Positions 25,986 to 35,543 are shown, counted from the first letter of the stretch. The stretch: 64,000 nt of DNA from an uncultured Bacteroidia bacterium (GCA_902790635.1 CADASN010000004.1:62001-126000), one strand, 5' to 3'. Notes: generated from the sequence alone by a model not told the origin. Made by a program: numbers and translations.

Positions 25986-27000
25986 TTCCCCTGTTCCTCC
26001 TGCGGAGCAGCTCCGTGGTGCTGGACCGCTTGCCGACCGGCGAGTCTTCCCGGCGCGTATCGATCATCGCGCGGTACTCGTCGAGCGGCATGTTGAAATC
26101 AAAATAATTCATCGGGTTCACCCGGTCGCCCCGGTAAACCACCTCGTAGTGGAGGTGCGGGCCGGTGGACTTGCCGGTGGAGCCCACGTTGCCGATCTGG
26201 TCCCCGCGCTTGACGCGGATCCCTTCGGCCACGGTAATCACGCTCAGGTGCGCGTAGCGGGTCTGGTAGCCGAACCCGTGGTCGATGACGATCTGGTTGC
26301 CGTAACCGTTGGACTTGAACTCGGCCATGACGACCAGGCCGTCGCCGGTGGCGAAGACCGGTGTCCCCGTAGGGGCGGCCAGGTCCTGTCCGCCGTGCCG
26401 TTCGCCGCCTCCGAAGACGGGGTCCGTACGGTAGCCGAAGCCGCTGGAGAGGTGGACCTTCTTGTGGTCCGGCAGCACCGGCGGCACGCTCGGCACGCAG
26501 GAGAGCATATCGCCTGCCTCACGGGAGAGCTGTCCCACTTCGTCCAGGGCCTTTCCCTGGATATAGGCGCGCTTGGTGAGGTTGTCCAGCCGGCGTACGG
26601 TCCAGCTCAGGAAGGAATTCGTCCCCAGCCGGTCGAGCTCGGCGTAACGGTTGATACCGCCCAGGCCGGAATTCTTGACTTCGTCCGGGATCTCCCCGAG
26701 GCCGTAGATGGACCGGTACACCTCGTCGTCCCGCTGCTCGATCCCCGTCAGGGTCCGCTCGTAGAGATCCAGCCGGCTCCCCAGCACTTCAATCCGGGCC
26801 TCCCAGGCCGCCGCGCGCCGCTTGAGCACCGCCGTCCGCGGGAGATCCCAGTGAAATACGGAAATGTAGAGCCAGAAATACAGGAACACAGAGCCGACGG
26901 CGACCAGTGTGGCCACCGCTATCCGGATGTGTCTGAGGTACTTGGGTTCTACCTTCTCCTCATACAACAGGGTCTCTGGATTGAGGACGTATTTTGGCAT
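25978..27000 (-). CDS. M23 family metallopeptidase, membrane-anchored (first of pair)
   Basis: A 340-residue paralogue of the next gene. The start at 27000 (MPKYVLNPETLLYEE) is chosen because the TATATTTG box ends 7 nt upstream. The membrane helix is at about residues 27-50, the stalk covers 60-190, and the M23 domain contains RHGGQDLAAPTGTPVFATGDG (about residue 218) and HLHYEVVYRGDRVNPMNYF (about residue 293). The paired arrangement with a MerR gene is conserved in Bacteroidota. Substrate specificity cannot be read from the sequence. Confidence 0.9.
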   Translation of the reverse strand: MPKYVLNPETLLYEEKVEPKYLRHIRIAVATLVAVGSVFLYFWLYISVFHWDLPRTAVLKRRAAAWEARIEVLGSRLDLYERTLTGIEQRDDEVYRSIYGLGEIPDEVKNSGLGGINRYAELDRLGTNSFLSWTVRRLDNLTKRAYIQGKALDEVGQLSREAGDMLSCVPSVPPVLPDHKKVHLSSGFGYRTDPVFGGGERHGGQDLAAPTGTPVFATGDGLVVMAEFKSNGYGNQIVIDHGFGYQTRYAHLSVITVAEGIRVKRGDQIGNVGSTGKSTGPHLHYEVVYRGDRVNPMNYFDFNMPLDEYRAMIDTRREDSPVGKRSSTTELLRRRNRGNG

Positions 27001-27007
27001 AGGGATG

Positions 27008-27015
27008 CAAATATA
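27008..27015 (-). promoter_or_regulatory. -7 promoter box of the M23-M23-merR operon
   Basis: The minus strand reads TATATTTG, 7 nt before the ATG at 27000. Confidence 0.65.
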
Positions 27016-27092
27016 CTCATTTTTTGACAATTACACGTGTTTATCTCAAGCACATTCGCGCCCGCGCGTTTCTTTATTTGTGAATAATTTGC

Positions 27093-27100
27093 TACTTTTG
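27093..27100 (+). promoter_or_regulatory. -7 promoter box of alaS
   Basis: TACTTTTG matches TAnnTTTG and lies 25 nt upstream of the alaS ATG. A two-codon ORF ATG-ACA-TGA at 27121-27129 overlaps the alaS start and may be incidental. Confidence 0.6.
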
Positions 27101-27125
27101 TGGTTCGTTTATAATATGCAATGAC

Positions 27126-29759
27126 ATGACCTCCAAGGAAATCAGACAAAAATTCCTCGAATTCTTCGCATCGAAGGGCCACACCATCGTGCCGTCCGCG
27201 CCGATGGTCGTCAAGAACGACCCGACCCTGATGTTCACCAACGCCGGCATGAACCAGTTCAAAGACATCTTCCTGGGCAATGCCAAGGCCCCCTACCTGC
27301 GGGCTACCGACTCCCAGAAATGCCTCCGTGTCAGCGGCAAGCACAACGACCTCGAAGAGGTGGGGCACGACACCTACCACCACACGATGTTCGAGATGCT
27401 GGGCAACTGGAGCTTCGGCGACTATTTCAAGTCCGAAGCGATCGACTGGGCCTGGGAGCTGCTGACCGGCGTGTACGGAATCGACAAGAACCTCCTCTAC
27501 GCCACCGTGTTCGAGGGCTCCGCCGACGACGGCACCGAACTCGACACCGAGGCGCAGCAGGCCTGGCGCAAATACCTGCCCGAGGACCATATCCTCCTCG
27601 GCAACAAGCATGACAACTTCTGGGAGATGGGCGAGACCGGCCCCTGCGGTCCCTGCTCCGAGATCCACATCGACATCCGCACCCCGGAAGAGAAGGCCGC
27701 TACCGGCCTGCCGGGCCGCGAGCTGGTCAACAAGTCCGACCCGCACGTCATCGAGATCTGGAACCTCGTCTTCATGCAGTTCCAGCGCATGGCCGACGGC
27801 CACCTCGAGCCGCTTCCCGCCCGCAACATCGACACCGGCATGGGCTTCGAACGCCTCTGCGCCGTACTCCAGGGCAAGAACAGCAACTACGACTCCGACG
27901 TCTTCACCGGGATGCTCACCCGCATCGGCGAACTCTCCGGCCACCGCTACGGCGAGGCAGACAAGACCGACGTCGCGATGCGCGTGATCGCGGACCACAT
28001 CCGCGCCATCAGCTTCAGCATCGCGGACGGCCAGCTGCCTTCGAACGTCAAGGCCGGCTATGTCATCCGCCGCATCCTGCGCCGCGCCGTCCGCTACGGC
28101 TACACCTTCCTCGGCTTCACCGAGCCGTTCCTCTGCCGCCTGGTGCAGCAGCTCGTGGACGACATGGGAGAAGCCTACCCGGAGATCGCCAAGCAGCAGA
28201 CCTTCATCGAGAGCGTCATCCGCGAAGAGGAGATGGCCTTCCTGCGTACCCTGGACCGCGGTATCCGCCTGATGGACGAGTGCATGGAACGCAGCCGCGA
28301 CAGCAAGGTCATCGCCGGCTCAGACGCCTTCAAGCTCTACGACACCTACGGCTTCCCGATCGACCTGACGGAGCTGATCGCCGCCGAGAACGGCTACACC
28401 GTGGACCAGGAAGGCTTCCGGACCGAGCTCGAGCAGCAGAAGAACCGCGCCCGCAACGCCACGGCCAACTCGTTCGGCGACTGGACCGCCTACCACGAAG
28501 GCGAGGACGTGGAGTTCGTCGGCTTCGACACCACCGAGGTCGAGGGAGCACGCCTCCTCCGGCAGCGCACCGTCGTGCAGAAGAACAAGGAGATGCTCCA
28601 GCTCGTCTTCGACCGCACCCCGTTCTACGGGGAAATGGGCGGCGAGGTCGGCGACACCGGCACCATCACCTCCGCGGACGGCGAGCAGATCCGCATCCTC
28701 AACACGGTCAAGGAGAACAACCTGACCCTGCACATCGCCGAGCGGCTGCCGCAAGACTGCAGCGGCACCTTCCGCCTCAGCGTGGATGCAGCGCGCCGCC
28801 AGCGCATCGCGAACAACCACAGCTGCACGCACCTGCTGCACCGCGCCCTGCGCGAGATCCTCGGCACCCATGTCGAGCAGAAGGGGTCCTTCGTGGGCGA
28901 CAAGAGCTTCCGCTTCGATTTCTCGCATTTCGAGAAGCTCTCCGACGAGCAGCTCGCGCAAGTGGAGAAGCGCGTCAACGAGCTGATCCGCAGCAACTTC
29001 CCTCTCGATGAGAACCGCTGCGCCACGATGGAGGAAGCCCGCGGGATGGGCGCGATGGCGCTCTTCGGCGAGAAGTACGGCAACCGCGTCCGCGTAATCC
29101 GCTTCGGCCCCAGCGTCGAGCTCTGCGGCGGCTGCCACACGTCCGCCACGGGCAACATCGGCCTGTTCAAGATCACGTCCGAGTCTGCCATCGCCGCCGG
29201 CATCCGCCGCATCGAGGCGGTCACCGGCGAGCAGGCCGAAGACCTCGTACTGGCACTCCAGGGCCTCGTCAGGACGGCCCGGGCCTTCTTCAACAACGTC
29301 CCAGACCTCACCGGCGCCATCCAGAAGATGATCGAGGACAATGCCGCCTTCAAAAAGCAAGCGGAAGAATTCGCCCGCCAGAAGGCCGTCGATTTCGCCC
29401 GCATCCTCACGGAGCGGGCGGAGGTGATCAACGGCACCCGGATCATCATTGCAGGCATGCCCGGGCAGGACATCGATCCCGCCCTGCTCCGCAACGCGGC
29501 GCTTGCCCTGCAGAAAGAATTGAAGGAGACGGCCCTCGTGGCCGCCTACCAGCACGACGGCAAGCCGCAGCTGGCCCTGATGTACTCCGACGACCTCGTG
29601 GCCGCCGGCCGCAACGCCGGCAAGGACATCCGCGATGCCGCCAAATTCATCCAGGGCGGCGGCGGCGGACAGCCCGGTCTGGCCACGGCCGGCGGCAAGA
29701 ACGCCGACGGGCTCAGGCAGGCGCTTGACACCCTCGTCGAGACGGCAACCCGCTCATAA
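27126..29759 (+). CDS. alaS: Alanyl-tRNA synthetase
   Basis: An 877-residue class II synthetase of normal length. The N-terminal catalytic core begins [19 protein letters not shown] and includes [15 protein letters not shown] and NLVFMQF. The editing domain has the zinc/catalytic [10 protein letters not shown]-type motif ([13 protein letters not shown], about residue 562) and [15 protein letters not shown] (about 664). The C-terminal oligomerisation domain ends [20 protein letters not shown]. All signature motifs are intact. The fused lptF/G-fmt gene starts 15 nt after its stop. Confidence 0.97.
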   Translation: MTSKEIRQKFLEFFASKGHTIVPSAPMVVKNDPTLMFTNAGMNQFKDIFLGNAKAPYLRATDSQKCLRVSGKHNDLEEVGHDTYHHTMFEMLGNWSFGDYFKSEAIDWAWELLTGVYGIDKNLLYATVFEGSADDGTELDTEAQQAWRKYLPEDHILLGNKHDNFWEMGETGPCGPCSEIHIDIRTPEEKAATGLPGRELVNKSDPHVIEIWNLVFMQFQRMADGHLEPLPARNIDTGMGFERLCAVLQGKNSNYDSDVFTGMLTRIGELSGHRYGEADKTDVAMRVIADHIRAISFSIADGQLPSNVKAGYVIRRILRRAVRYGYTFLGFTEPFLCRLVQQLVDDMGEAYPEIAKQQTFIESVIREEEMAFLRTLDRGIRLMDECMERSRDSKVIAGSDAFKLYDTYGFPIDLTELIAAENGYTVDQEGFRTELEQQKNRARNATANSFGDWTAYHEGEDVEFVGFDTTEVEGARLLRQRTVVQKNKEMLQLVFDRTPFYGEMGGEVGDTGTITSADGEQIRILNTVKENNLTLHIAERLPQDCSGTFRLSVDAARRQRIANNHSCTHLLHRALREILGTHVEQKGSFVGDKSFRFDFSHFEKLSDEQLAQVEKRVNELIRSNFPLDENRCATMEEARGMGAMALFGEKYGNRVRVIRFGPSVELCGGCHTSATGNIGLFKITSESAIAAGIRRIEAVTGEQAEDLVLALQGLVRTARAFFNNVPDLTGAIQKMIEDNAAFKKQAEEFARQKAVDFARILTERAEVINGTRIIIAGMPGQDIDPALLRNAALALQKELKETALVAAYQHDGKPQLALMYSDDLVAAGRNAGKDIRDAAKFIQGGGGGQPGLATAGGKNADGLRQALDTLVETATRS

Positions 29760-29774
29760 AACCGGCATCCCGGG

Positions 29775-32183
29775 ATGAAAAAGCTCGACCGCTTCATATT
29801 GAAAGCCTTCATCGGACCGTTCATCGCGATCCTGTTCGTCGTGGTTTTCATCCTGATGATGCAGACCCTCTGGCTCTACATCGACGAGCTGGTAGGCAAG
29901 GGACTCGGACTGCGCACCATCCTGGAATTCCTGTTCTGGGGGGTGTGCAGCCTGGCGCTCCCCCTGGCGCTGCCGCTCGCGACCCTGCTCGCGGCCACGA
30001 TGACCATCGGCCAGCTGGCCGAGAACACCGAGCTGATGGCGATCAAGGCCTCCGGCATCTCGTTCGGCCGCATCATCGTCCCGATTGCCTTCGCTTCCGC
30101 GCTGATTGCCGTCGGCACCTACATCGTCTGTTCGAACGTGGTGCCCTACGCCTTCAACCAGATCTACACCCTGCGCGACGACATCGCCAAGACCAAGGAC
30201 GAGATCAAGATCCCGCCCGGGACCTTCTACGACGGCATCGAAGGCTACATCCTCCGGGTGGACGACCAGAACAAGGACAGCAAGATGCTCTACGGCGTGC
30301 AGGTCTATGACCACACCGCCCACAAGGGCAACATCTCCGTCACCATCGCAGACTCCGCCATCCTCAAGATGGCCAAGAGCAAGGAATACCTGACTTTCTC
30401 CCTCTACAACGGCTCCACCTACCGCGAGGACAACACCCTGCGCTACAACGACACGAGCCTCGTGCTGCAGCACATCGACTTCGCCCGGCAGGAGCTTCTG
30501 ATCCCGCTCAAGAACTACAGTTTCGAGAAGTCGGATTCCGCCCGCTTCGACGACCAGATCAAGACCAAGCAGGCAGCCGAGCTCAGGCACCTGAGCGACT
30601 CGCTGCGCCACGAGTTGGACTCCCTGCACCGGATCCACTACGAACAGATCCGGCGCTCCTCCTCCTTCCAGCTCGGAAGGCAGCTGGATACGGCTTCGCG
30701 CAACGCCGACCGGCAGTTCTTCTCCGATCCCGACTTCCTCCGCTGGAAAGACCGCCAGAAAGAAGCGGAAGCCTGGAACAAGGCGGCCGACAATGCGATG
30801 AAACTCACCGGCGAGGTCAACAACATGCGCTTCGAATCCTACGACCGGAGCTACAGCCTGCGGCAGTCCGATCTCTCGTATCTTGAGAAATTCGCCCAGG
30901 GACTCGCCTGCTTCCTGCTCTTCTTCATCGGCGCCCCGATGGGCGCGCTGGTCAAGAGCAAGCGCGGCGGGCTCGGCGTGGGACTCATCATTTCCGTGCT
31001 GTTCTTCGTCCTCTATTATGTCGTCAACATCTCCGGGACCAAGCTGGCACGCGACGGCGCGGTAGAGACTCCCGTCGGGGTCTTCATCTCCGCCGCCGTG
31101 ATCGCGCCGCTCGGCGCATTCTTCACCTGGAAAGCACTCAAAGACTCCGAACTCTTCAACATGGACCAATTCAAGATCTGGCGGCGACGGTTCTTCAGCA
31201 AGATCCAGCGGATCTTCCGCCCGACGCGCATCGTTTACATGGGTACGCCCGAATTCGCGGTCAAACCCCTGGACACCCTCGTCCAGGCCGGGTACAAGGT
31301 CGTGGGGGTCGTCACTGTGGCCGACAAGCCCAGCGGGCGTGGCCTCAAAGTCAACGAGAGCGCCGTCAAGCAATACGCGGTCGCCCACGGCATCCCCGTC
31401 TTGCAGCCGGTCAAGCTCAAGGATCCGGAGTTCCTGGAGGCCCTGAAGGCCTGGAAGGCCGATCTCTTCGTCGTGGTGGCGTTCCGCATGCTCCCCGAAG
31501 AAGTCTGGTCCATGCCCCGGCTCGGCACCTTCAACCTCCATGCGGCCCTGCTCCCGCAGTACCGCGGCGCCGCCCCGATCAACTGGGCCGTCATCAACGG
31601 CGAGAAGATGTCCGGCGTGACCACCTTCATGATCGACAAGGACATCGACACCGGCGGCATCATCCTGCGCCAGGAGTGCCGCATCCGGCCGGACGAGACG
31701 GCAGGCGAACTGCACGACGAACTGATGCAGATCGGCTCCGACCTGGTCCTGCAGACCGTCGAGGGCCTGATCCAGCACAATGTCGAACTGCGCGTCCAGC
31801 GCTCCTTCATCCAGGGTTCCGAGGAGCTCAAGCCCGCCCCGAAGCTCACCAAGGAGCTCTGTCACATCGACTGGACGCAGCCCACGGACAAGGTTTACAA
31901 CCTCATCCGCGGCCTCAGCCCGTATCCAACCGCCTATACGGAGCTCTGTCATCCTGAGCGAAGCGAAGGATCTGCGACCCTGAAGATTTTCCGGACGGAA
32001 AAGCGGGATGACCTGCACGCCGAGCCCGGCACCGTCCTCTCCGACGGCAAGACCTACCTGGCCATCGCCACCGCCGACGGCGCCCTCGAGATCACCGATC
32101 TCCAGCTCGCCGGCAAGAAGCGCATGGGCGCCGCGGACTTCCTCAAGGGTTTCCGCGACCCGGAATCCTGGCGCGCGGCGTGA
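29775..32183 (+). CDS. Fusion of LptF/LptG-family permease and methionyl-tRNA formyltransferase
   Basis: A single 802-codon frame. Residues 1 to about 475 are a LptF/LptG (YjgP/YjgQ) permease: three N-terminal helices starting MKKLDRFILKAFIGPF, a periplasmic beta-jellyroll, a charged loop, and three C-terminal helices ending near residue 450. From residue 485 the sequence is Fmt: RIVYMGTPEFAVKPLD, then NLHAALLPQYRGAAPINWAV with the catalytic Asn and His, and DKDIDTGG with the catalytic Asp. The position of a normal Fmt start is ACG (31224-31226, Thr484), and no stop or new ribosome site separates the parts. LptF/G moves LPS to the Lpt bridge; Fmt formylates initiator tRNA. A repeat-derived peptide, CHPERSEGS, interrupts the Fmt C-terminal domain near residue 725. 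Whether the product is cleaved is unknown. Confidence 0.85.
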   Translation: MKKLDRFILKAFIGPFIAILFVVVFILMMQTLWLYIDELVGKGLGLRTILEFLFWGVCSLALPLALPLATLLAATMTIGQLAENTELMAIKASGISFGRIIVPIAFASALIAVGTYIVCSNVVPYAFNQIYTLRDDIAKTKDEIKIPPGTFYDGIEGYILRVDDQNKDSKMLYGVQVYDHTAHKGNISVTIADSAILKMAKSKEYLTFSLYNGSTYREDNTLRYNDTSLVLQHIDFARQELLIPLKNYSFEKSDSARFDDQIKTKQAAELRHLSDSLRHELDSLHRIHYEQIRRSSSFQLGRQLDTASRNADRQFFSDPDFLRWKDRQKEAEAWNKAADNAMKLTGEVNNMRFESYDRSYSLRQSDLSYLEKFAQGLACFLLFFIGAPMGALVKSKRGGLGVGLIISVLFFVLYYVVNISGTKLARDGAVETPVGVFISAAVIAPLGAFFTWKALKDSELFNMDQFKIWRRRFFSKIQRIFRPTRIVYMGTPEFAVKPLDTLVQAGYKVVGVVTVADKPSGRGLKVNESAVKQYAVAHGIPVLQPVKLKDPEFLEALKAWKADLFVVVAFRMLPEEVWSMPRLGTFNLHAALLPQYRGAAPINWAVINGEKMSGVTTFMIDKDIDTGGIILRQECRIRPDETAGELHDELMQIGSDLVLQTVEGLIQHNVELRVQRSFIQGSEELKPAPKLTKELCHIDWTQPTDKVYNLIRGLSPYPTAYTELCHPERSEGSATLKIFRTEKRDDLHAEPGTVLSDGKTYLAIATADGALEITDLQLAGKKRMGAADFLKGFRDPESWRAA
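31948..31979 (+). repeat. Interspersed GTCATCCTGAGCGAAGCGAAGGATCT-type repeat inside the fmt part
   Basis: The 26-bp core at 31948-31973 is a sequence I know as widespread in bacterial genomes, usually intergenic and translated as HPERSEGS when inside genes. Here it is read in frame in the Fmt C-terminal domain. A GGATGAC at 32006-32012 is the inverse of the first 7 bp and could mark the other end of a 65-bp unit, but this is uncertain. Confidence 0.65.
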
Positions 32184-32221
32184 CGGAGCGCAGACAGGGG
32201 TAGTTTTTTTGCGAAAAATGA

Positions 32222-32229
32222 TATATTTG
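32222..32229 (+). promoter_or_regulatory. -7 promoter box of the Fe-S/aldo-keto reductase operon
   Basis: TATATTTG, 26 nt upstream of the ATG at 32256. Confidence 0.65.
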
Positions 32230-32255
32230 CATAGCACACCGTTTTTATCCATCGT

Positions 32256-33755
32256 ATGTTAAAGAAAATCCGCATCGCCCTGGCAGCAATCTTCTTCGTG
32301 GGGATCACCCTGCTCTTCGTGGGCATCGGGCATAACTGGTGGGGCTGGATGGCCAAACTCCAATTCCTGCCTTCGGCCCTGGCCCTGAATCTCGTCGTGG
32401 TCGCCGTCATCCTGCTGGCCAATTTCATCTTCGGCCGCCTTTACTGCTCCGTCATCTGCCCGATGGGCGTCTTCCAGGACGTGGTCATCTGGCTCCGCCG
32501 CACCTGCGGGAAGTGGCTGCAGAATGCCCAGACCCGCAAACTCAAGAAGCTCAAGGAGAACGGCTCCACGGAAAAGCCGAAAGTGAACCAATATCTCAAG
32601 CGCTTCAATTACGTGCCGGAGCACAAATGGGTACGCTACGGCGTACTGCTGCTCGCTATCGTCTCGATCGTCGTCAGCGGCCAGATGCTGATCGCCCTCA
32701 TTGCCCCGTACAGCGCCTACGGGCGCATCGTCCGCAGCATCGTGGGCGTGGCCTCCGGCTCCGTCGTCCCGGCGCTGCTGATCACCGGCCTGGTGACCCT
32801 CGTGCTCATCTTCTGCTGCGCATGGCTCTGGGGCCGCGAGTACTGCAACACCATCTGCCCCGTCGGCACAACCCTCAGCCTGGTGAGCCGCTTCGCCCTG
32901 TTCCGCCCGACCATTGACACCTCGAAGTGCATCAACTGCGGACGTTGCGGCAAAGGCTGCAAGGCTTCCTGCATCGATACCCAGAACCACCGGATCGACT
33001 ACGCCCGCTGCGTGGTCTGCTTCGACTGCTTGGACAATTGCTCTGAAGGAGCGATCCAGTACCGCTTCGTGGGGCTGAAAGGGAAGGACGCGTCGCCGGC
33101 CAAGCCGGCAAATGACGACAAGCAGGCCGGGGCTGACAGCGGCAGGCGGGCGTTCCTCGCCACGACGGCACTGGTCGGCACGGCCCTGGCTGCCAAGGCG
33201 CAGGACCACATGCAGGGCGGTCTCGCCCCTGTCATCGACAAGCAGAATCCGGAGCGCGGCACACGCCTCGTGCCGTTCGGTGCCGGGAGCGTCAAGTCTT
33301 TCTACGACCATTGCACCGCCTGCCAGCTATGCGTGAGCGCCTGCCCCAACGGAGTGCTGCGCCCCTCGACGGATTTTGAACATTTCCTCCAGCCCGTGAT
33401 GGGCTATGAGCACGGCTACTGCCGTCCGGAGTGCAACGCCTGCAGCCAGGTTTGCCCGGCCGGCGCCATCCGGCCCGTGGCTCCCGGGCAGAAACAGACG
33501 ATCCAGATCGGTCTGGCGCATGTCAATCTCGAACTCTGCTTTGCCGCCAAGGGCGAAGCAAGCTGCGGCAACTGCGCCTACCACTGCCCGTCCGGTGCCA
33601 TCCGCATGGTCGAGCAGGAGGGCATGCAGTACAAAGTCCCGACCGTCGCCGAGGCCCAGTGCATCGGCTGCGGTGCCTGCGAGAACCTGTGCCCGTCCCG
33701 CCCGATCAGCGCCATCACCGTTCGCGGCATCGCCGTTCACCACACCAACGCATAA
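32256..33755 (+). CDS. NapH/NosR-type membrane polyferredoxin with internal twin-arginine segment
   Basis: A 499-residue protein with about five membrane helices in the first 210 residues. Two membrane-associated cysteine motifs are present (LYCSVICPMGVFQD and EYCNTICPVGTTLS), as in NapH/CcoG/NosR. Next come ferredoxin motifs CINCGRCGKGCKASC and CVVCFDCLDNCSEG. A mid-protein twin-arginine hydrophobic stretch (GRRAFLATTALVGTALAA, about residue 296) follows, and then further Fe-S motifs CTACQLCVSACPNG, CNACSQVCPAG, CGNCAYHCPSG and CIGCGACENLCPSRP. It looks like a NapH-plus-NapG fusion that carries electrons across the membrane. The aldo/keto reductase gene starts 5 nt after its stop. Confidence 0.85.
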   Translation: MLKKIRIALAAIFFVGITLLFVGIGHNWWGWMAKLQFLPSALALNLVVVAVILLANFIFGRLYCSVICPMGVFQDVVIWLRRTCGKWLQNAQTRKLKKLKENGSTEKPKVNQYLKRFNYVPEHKWVRYGVLLLAIVSIVVSGQMLIALIAPYSAYGRIVRSIVGVASGSVVPALLITGLVTLVLIFCCAWLWGREYCNTICPVGTTLSLVSRFALFRPTIDTSKCINCGRCGKGCKASCIDTQNHRIDYARCVVCFDCLDNCSEGAIQYRFVGLKGKDASPAKPANDDKQAGADSGRRAFLATTALVGTALAAKAQDHMQGGLAPVIDKQNPERGTRLVPFGAGSVKSFYDHCTACQLCVSACPNGVLRPSTDFEHFLQPVMGYEHGYCRPECNACSQVCPAGAIRPVAPGQKQTIQIGLAHVNLELCFAAKGEASCGNCAYHCPSGAIRMVEQEGMQYKVPTVAEAQCIGCGACENLCPSRPISAITVRGIAVHHTNA

Positions 33756-33760
33756 GCCCT

Positions 33761-35098
33761 ATGGACAGAAGAGAATTTATAAAATCTGCAGGTCTGGGCG
33801 TCGCTGCGCTCGGTGTTGCCGCCTGCGCACCCAAAGCCGCCGAACAGATCGCCGGCTCCACCTTCCAAGGCAACAAGGAACTCAAAGGCGAGATGCTCCG
33901 GAACTACCCGGGCATCGGCACCCTCGGCTACGGCTGCATGCGCTGGCCCATGGTCAAGGGCGAAGACGGCAAGAACCACATCAACCAGGAGGAGGTCAAC
34001 CGCATGGTGGACTTCGCCCTGGCGCATGGGGTCAATTATTTCGACACCTCTCCCGTCTATCTGGGCGGCGACAGCGAGCGTGCCACCGCGGAAGCTCTCA
34101 ACCGCCATCCGCGCGAGAGCTGGAAGATCGCGACCAAGTTGTCCATTTTCAACCCGACTCCGCTGGAGGATTGTATCAAAATGTACAAGCGTTCGTTCGA
34201 AATCTTCAAGACGGACTACATCGACTATTATCTCCTTCACGCCATCAGTTCAGGCGAAGACTTCAAATCCCGCTTCGAGGACTCCGGTGTCGTCGACTAT
34301 CTGGTCAAAGAGCGCGAAGCCGGCCGGATCAAGCATTTCGGTTTCTCCTTCCACGGTCACCAGGAAGGCTTCGACCAGATGATGGCCCTGCACGACAAGT
34401 ACCACTGGGACTTTGTGCAGATCCAGATGAACTACATTGACTGGGAGCACCCCTCCGGACGCAACACCCGCGCCGACTATCTCTACGCCGAGCTGGACAA
34501 GCGGGAGATCCCCATCGTCATCATGGAGCCGCTGCGCGGCGGCGCCCTGGCCAACATCCCGGCCGACCTGGCCGACCGGCTCAAGGCCCGCGAGCCCCAG
34601 CGCTCCATCGCCTCCTGGGCCTTCCGCTACGTGGGCAGTTTCCCGCGCGTGATGTGCGCCCTCAGCGGTATGACCTACATGGAGCACCTGCAGGACAACC
34701 TGGAGAGTTTCCTGGACTTCCAGCCGCTGAACGACGAGGAGAAGCAGCTTCTCTGGGATATCGCCGACCGGATGGAGAACTATCCGCTCGTGCCCTGCAC
34801 GGGCTGCCAGTACTGCATGCCCTGCCCCTACGGTATCAACATCCCGGGCATCTTCAAGTTCTACAACGACAACGTCACCGCCGGCACTTACGTGGAGAGC
34901 AAGGAGCAGGAGGGCTATGCCAAGGCACGCCGCAAGTATCTGCTGGCGTACAACGAAGCCATCCCGACCGTCCGTCAGGCCGACCACTGCATCGCCTGCC
35001 GCAAATGTGAGAAGGATTGTCCGCAGAACATCCGCATCCCCGACCAGTTGCGGCGCATCGACCGCTACATCGAGAGTCTCAAGCAGGAAACGCTCTAG
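33761..35098 (+). CDS. Secreted aldo/keto reductase with C-terminal [4Fe-4S] domain
   Basis: A 445-residue protein. The N-terminus MDRREFIKSAGLGVAALGVAACA is a twin-arginine signal with a lipobox cysteine, so it is probably exported folded and lipid-anchored. The AKR barrel spans about residues 45-320 (YFDTSPVY with the catalytic Tyr region, IKHFGFSFHGH). The C-terminus has two ferredoxin-like motifs, CTGCQYCMPCPYGINIP and CIACRKCEKDCPQNIRIP. This is the Fe-S AKR family (COG1453). It pairs with the upstream polyferredoxin, which probably delivers or accepts its electrons. The substrate is unknown. The stop overlaps the convergent trmB stop in CTAG. Confidence 0.88.
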   Translation: MDRREFIKSAGLGVAALGVAACAPKAAEQIAGSTFQGNKELKGEMLRNYPGIGTLGYGCMRWPMVKGEDGKNHINQEEVNRMVDFALAHGVNYFDTSPVYLGGDSERATAEALNRHPRESWKIATKLSIFNPTPLEDCIKMYKRSFEIFKTDYIDYYLLHAISSGEDFKSRFEDSGVVDYLVKEREAGRIKHFGFSFHGHQEGFDQMMALHDKYHWDFVQIQMNYIDWEHPSGRNTRADYLYAELDKREIPIVIMEPLRGGALANIPADLADRLKAREPQRSIASWAFRYVGSFPRVMCALSGMTYMEHLQDNLESFLDFQPLNDEEKQLLWDIADRMENYPLVPCTGCQYCMPCPYGINIPGIFKFYNDNVTAGTYVESKEQEGYAKARRKYLLAYNEAIPTVRQADHCIACRKCEKDCPQNIRIPDQLRRIDRYIESLKQETL

Positions 35099-35332
35099 TC
35101 GGATTCTGCTCCGGCATGAAGCTTCTGGCGGCGGGTCTCGGCGGAATCGTGGCCGAAGAGCAGCCGCGGGCCCTCGGCGGCCCGCCAGGCCTTGCTGTCA
35201 AAATCCTCCGGATCCCGGGGACTTACGTACGGCCCTTCATGGTCGATCACGAACGACAGGTACGTGATCGGATAGCCCTGCTCCAGGAACAACTGCTCAT
35301 AGAACGTCTGCACCTCCCGTACTTCATTCGGG

Positions 35333-35543
35333 ATGTCCGATTGCGTTGGGCTGGACGACAGCTCGCCCCTGCAAACGTCTCGCTGCGCTCGACCCCACCG
35401 CTGCGCTTGCTGTACCCCACAAATCTGAGATTTGCGGGGGCCCCACACCTCGCTTGCGGTCCCCCCTCTTACTTACGATGCCGAGGGTGGCACGGTTTGC
35501 TGGGGCGACTGCCGCTCCAGCCTTGTCACCGCAATCGGACATG
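35333..35543. repeat. Insert in the trmB C-terminal joint bounded by long inverted repeats
   Basis: ATGTCCGATTGCG (35333-35345) is the exact inverse of CGCAATCGGACAT (35531-35543). The match continues imperfectly through GGCTGGA, TCGCCCC and GCAAAC, giving arms of about 45-49 nt (35333-35377 and 35495-35543) that flank repeat copy 1. The outermost 8 nt of the left arm appear to be original trmB sequence. Confidence 0.7.
35356..35472 (-). repeat. Interspersed repeat, copy 1 (inside trmB)
   Basis: This copy is identical over 100 bp (35373-35472) to copy 2 at a constant offset of 628, with diverged but recognisable matching down to 35356. It contains a 25-bp near-palindrome at 35415-35439 (CCCCACAAATCT / AGATTTGCGGGG) and three GC-rich modules resembling AAGCGCAGCGG, GAGCGCAGCGAG and AAGCGAGGTG on the minus strand. 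Confidence 0.85.

Noticed and set aside
31239-31241. ATG inside the fusion as a separate fmt start
   Set aside because: It would remove the first beta strand of the formyl-donor fold, and there is no -7 box or ribosome site just upstream.
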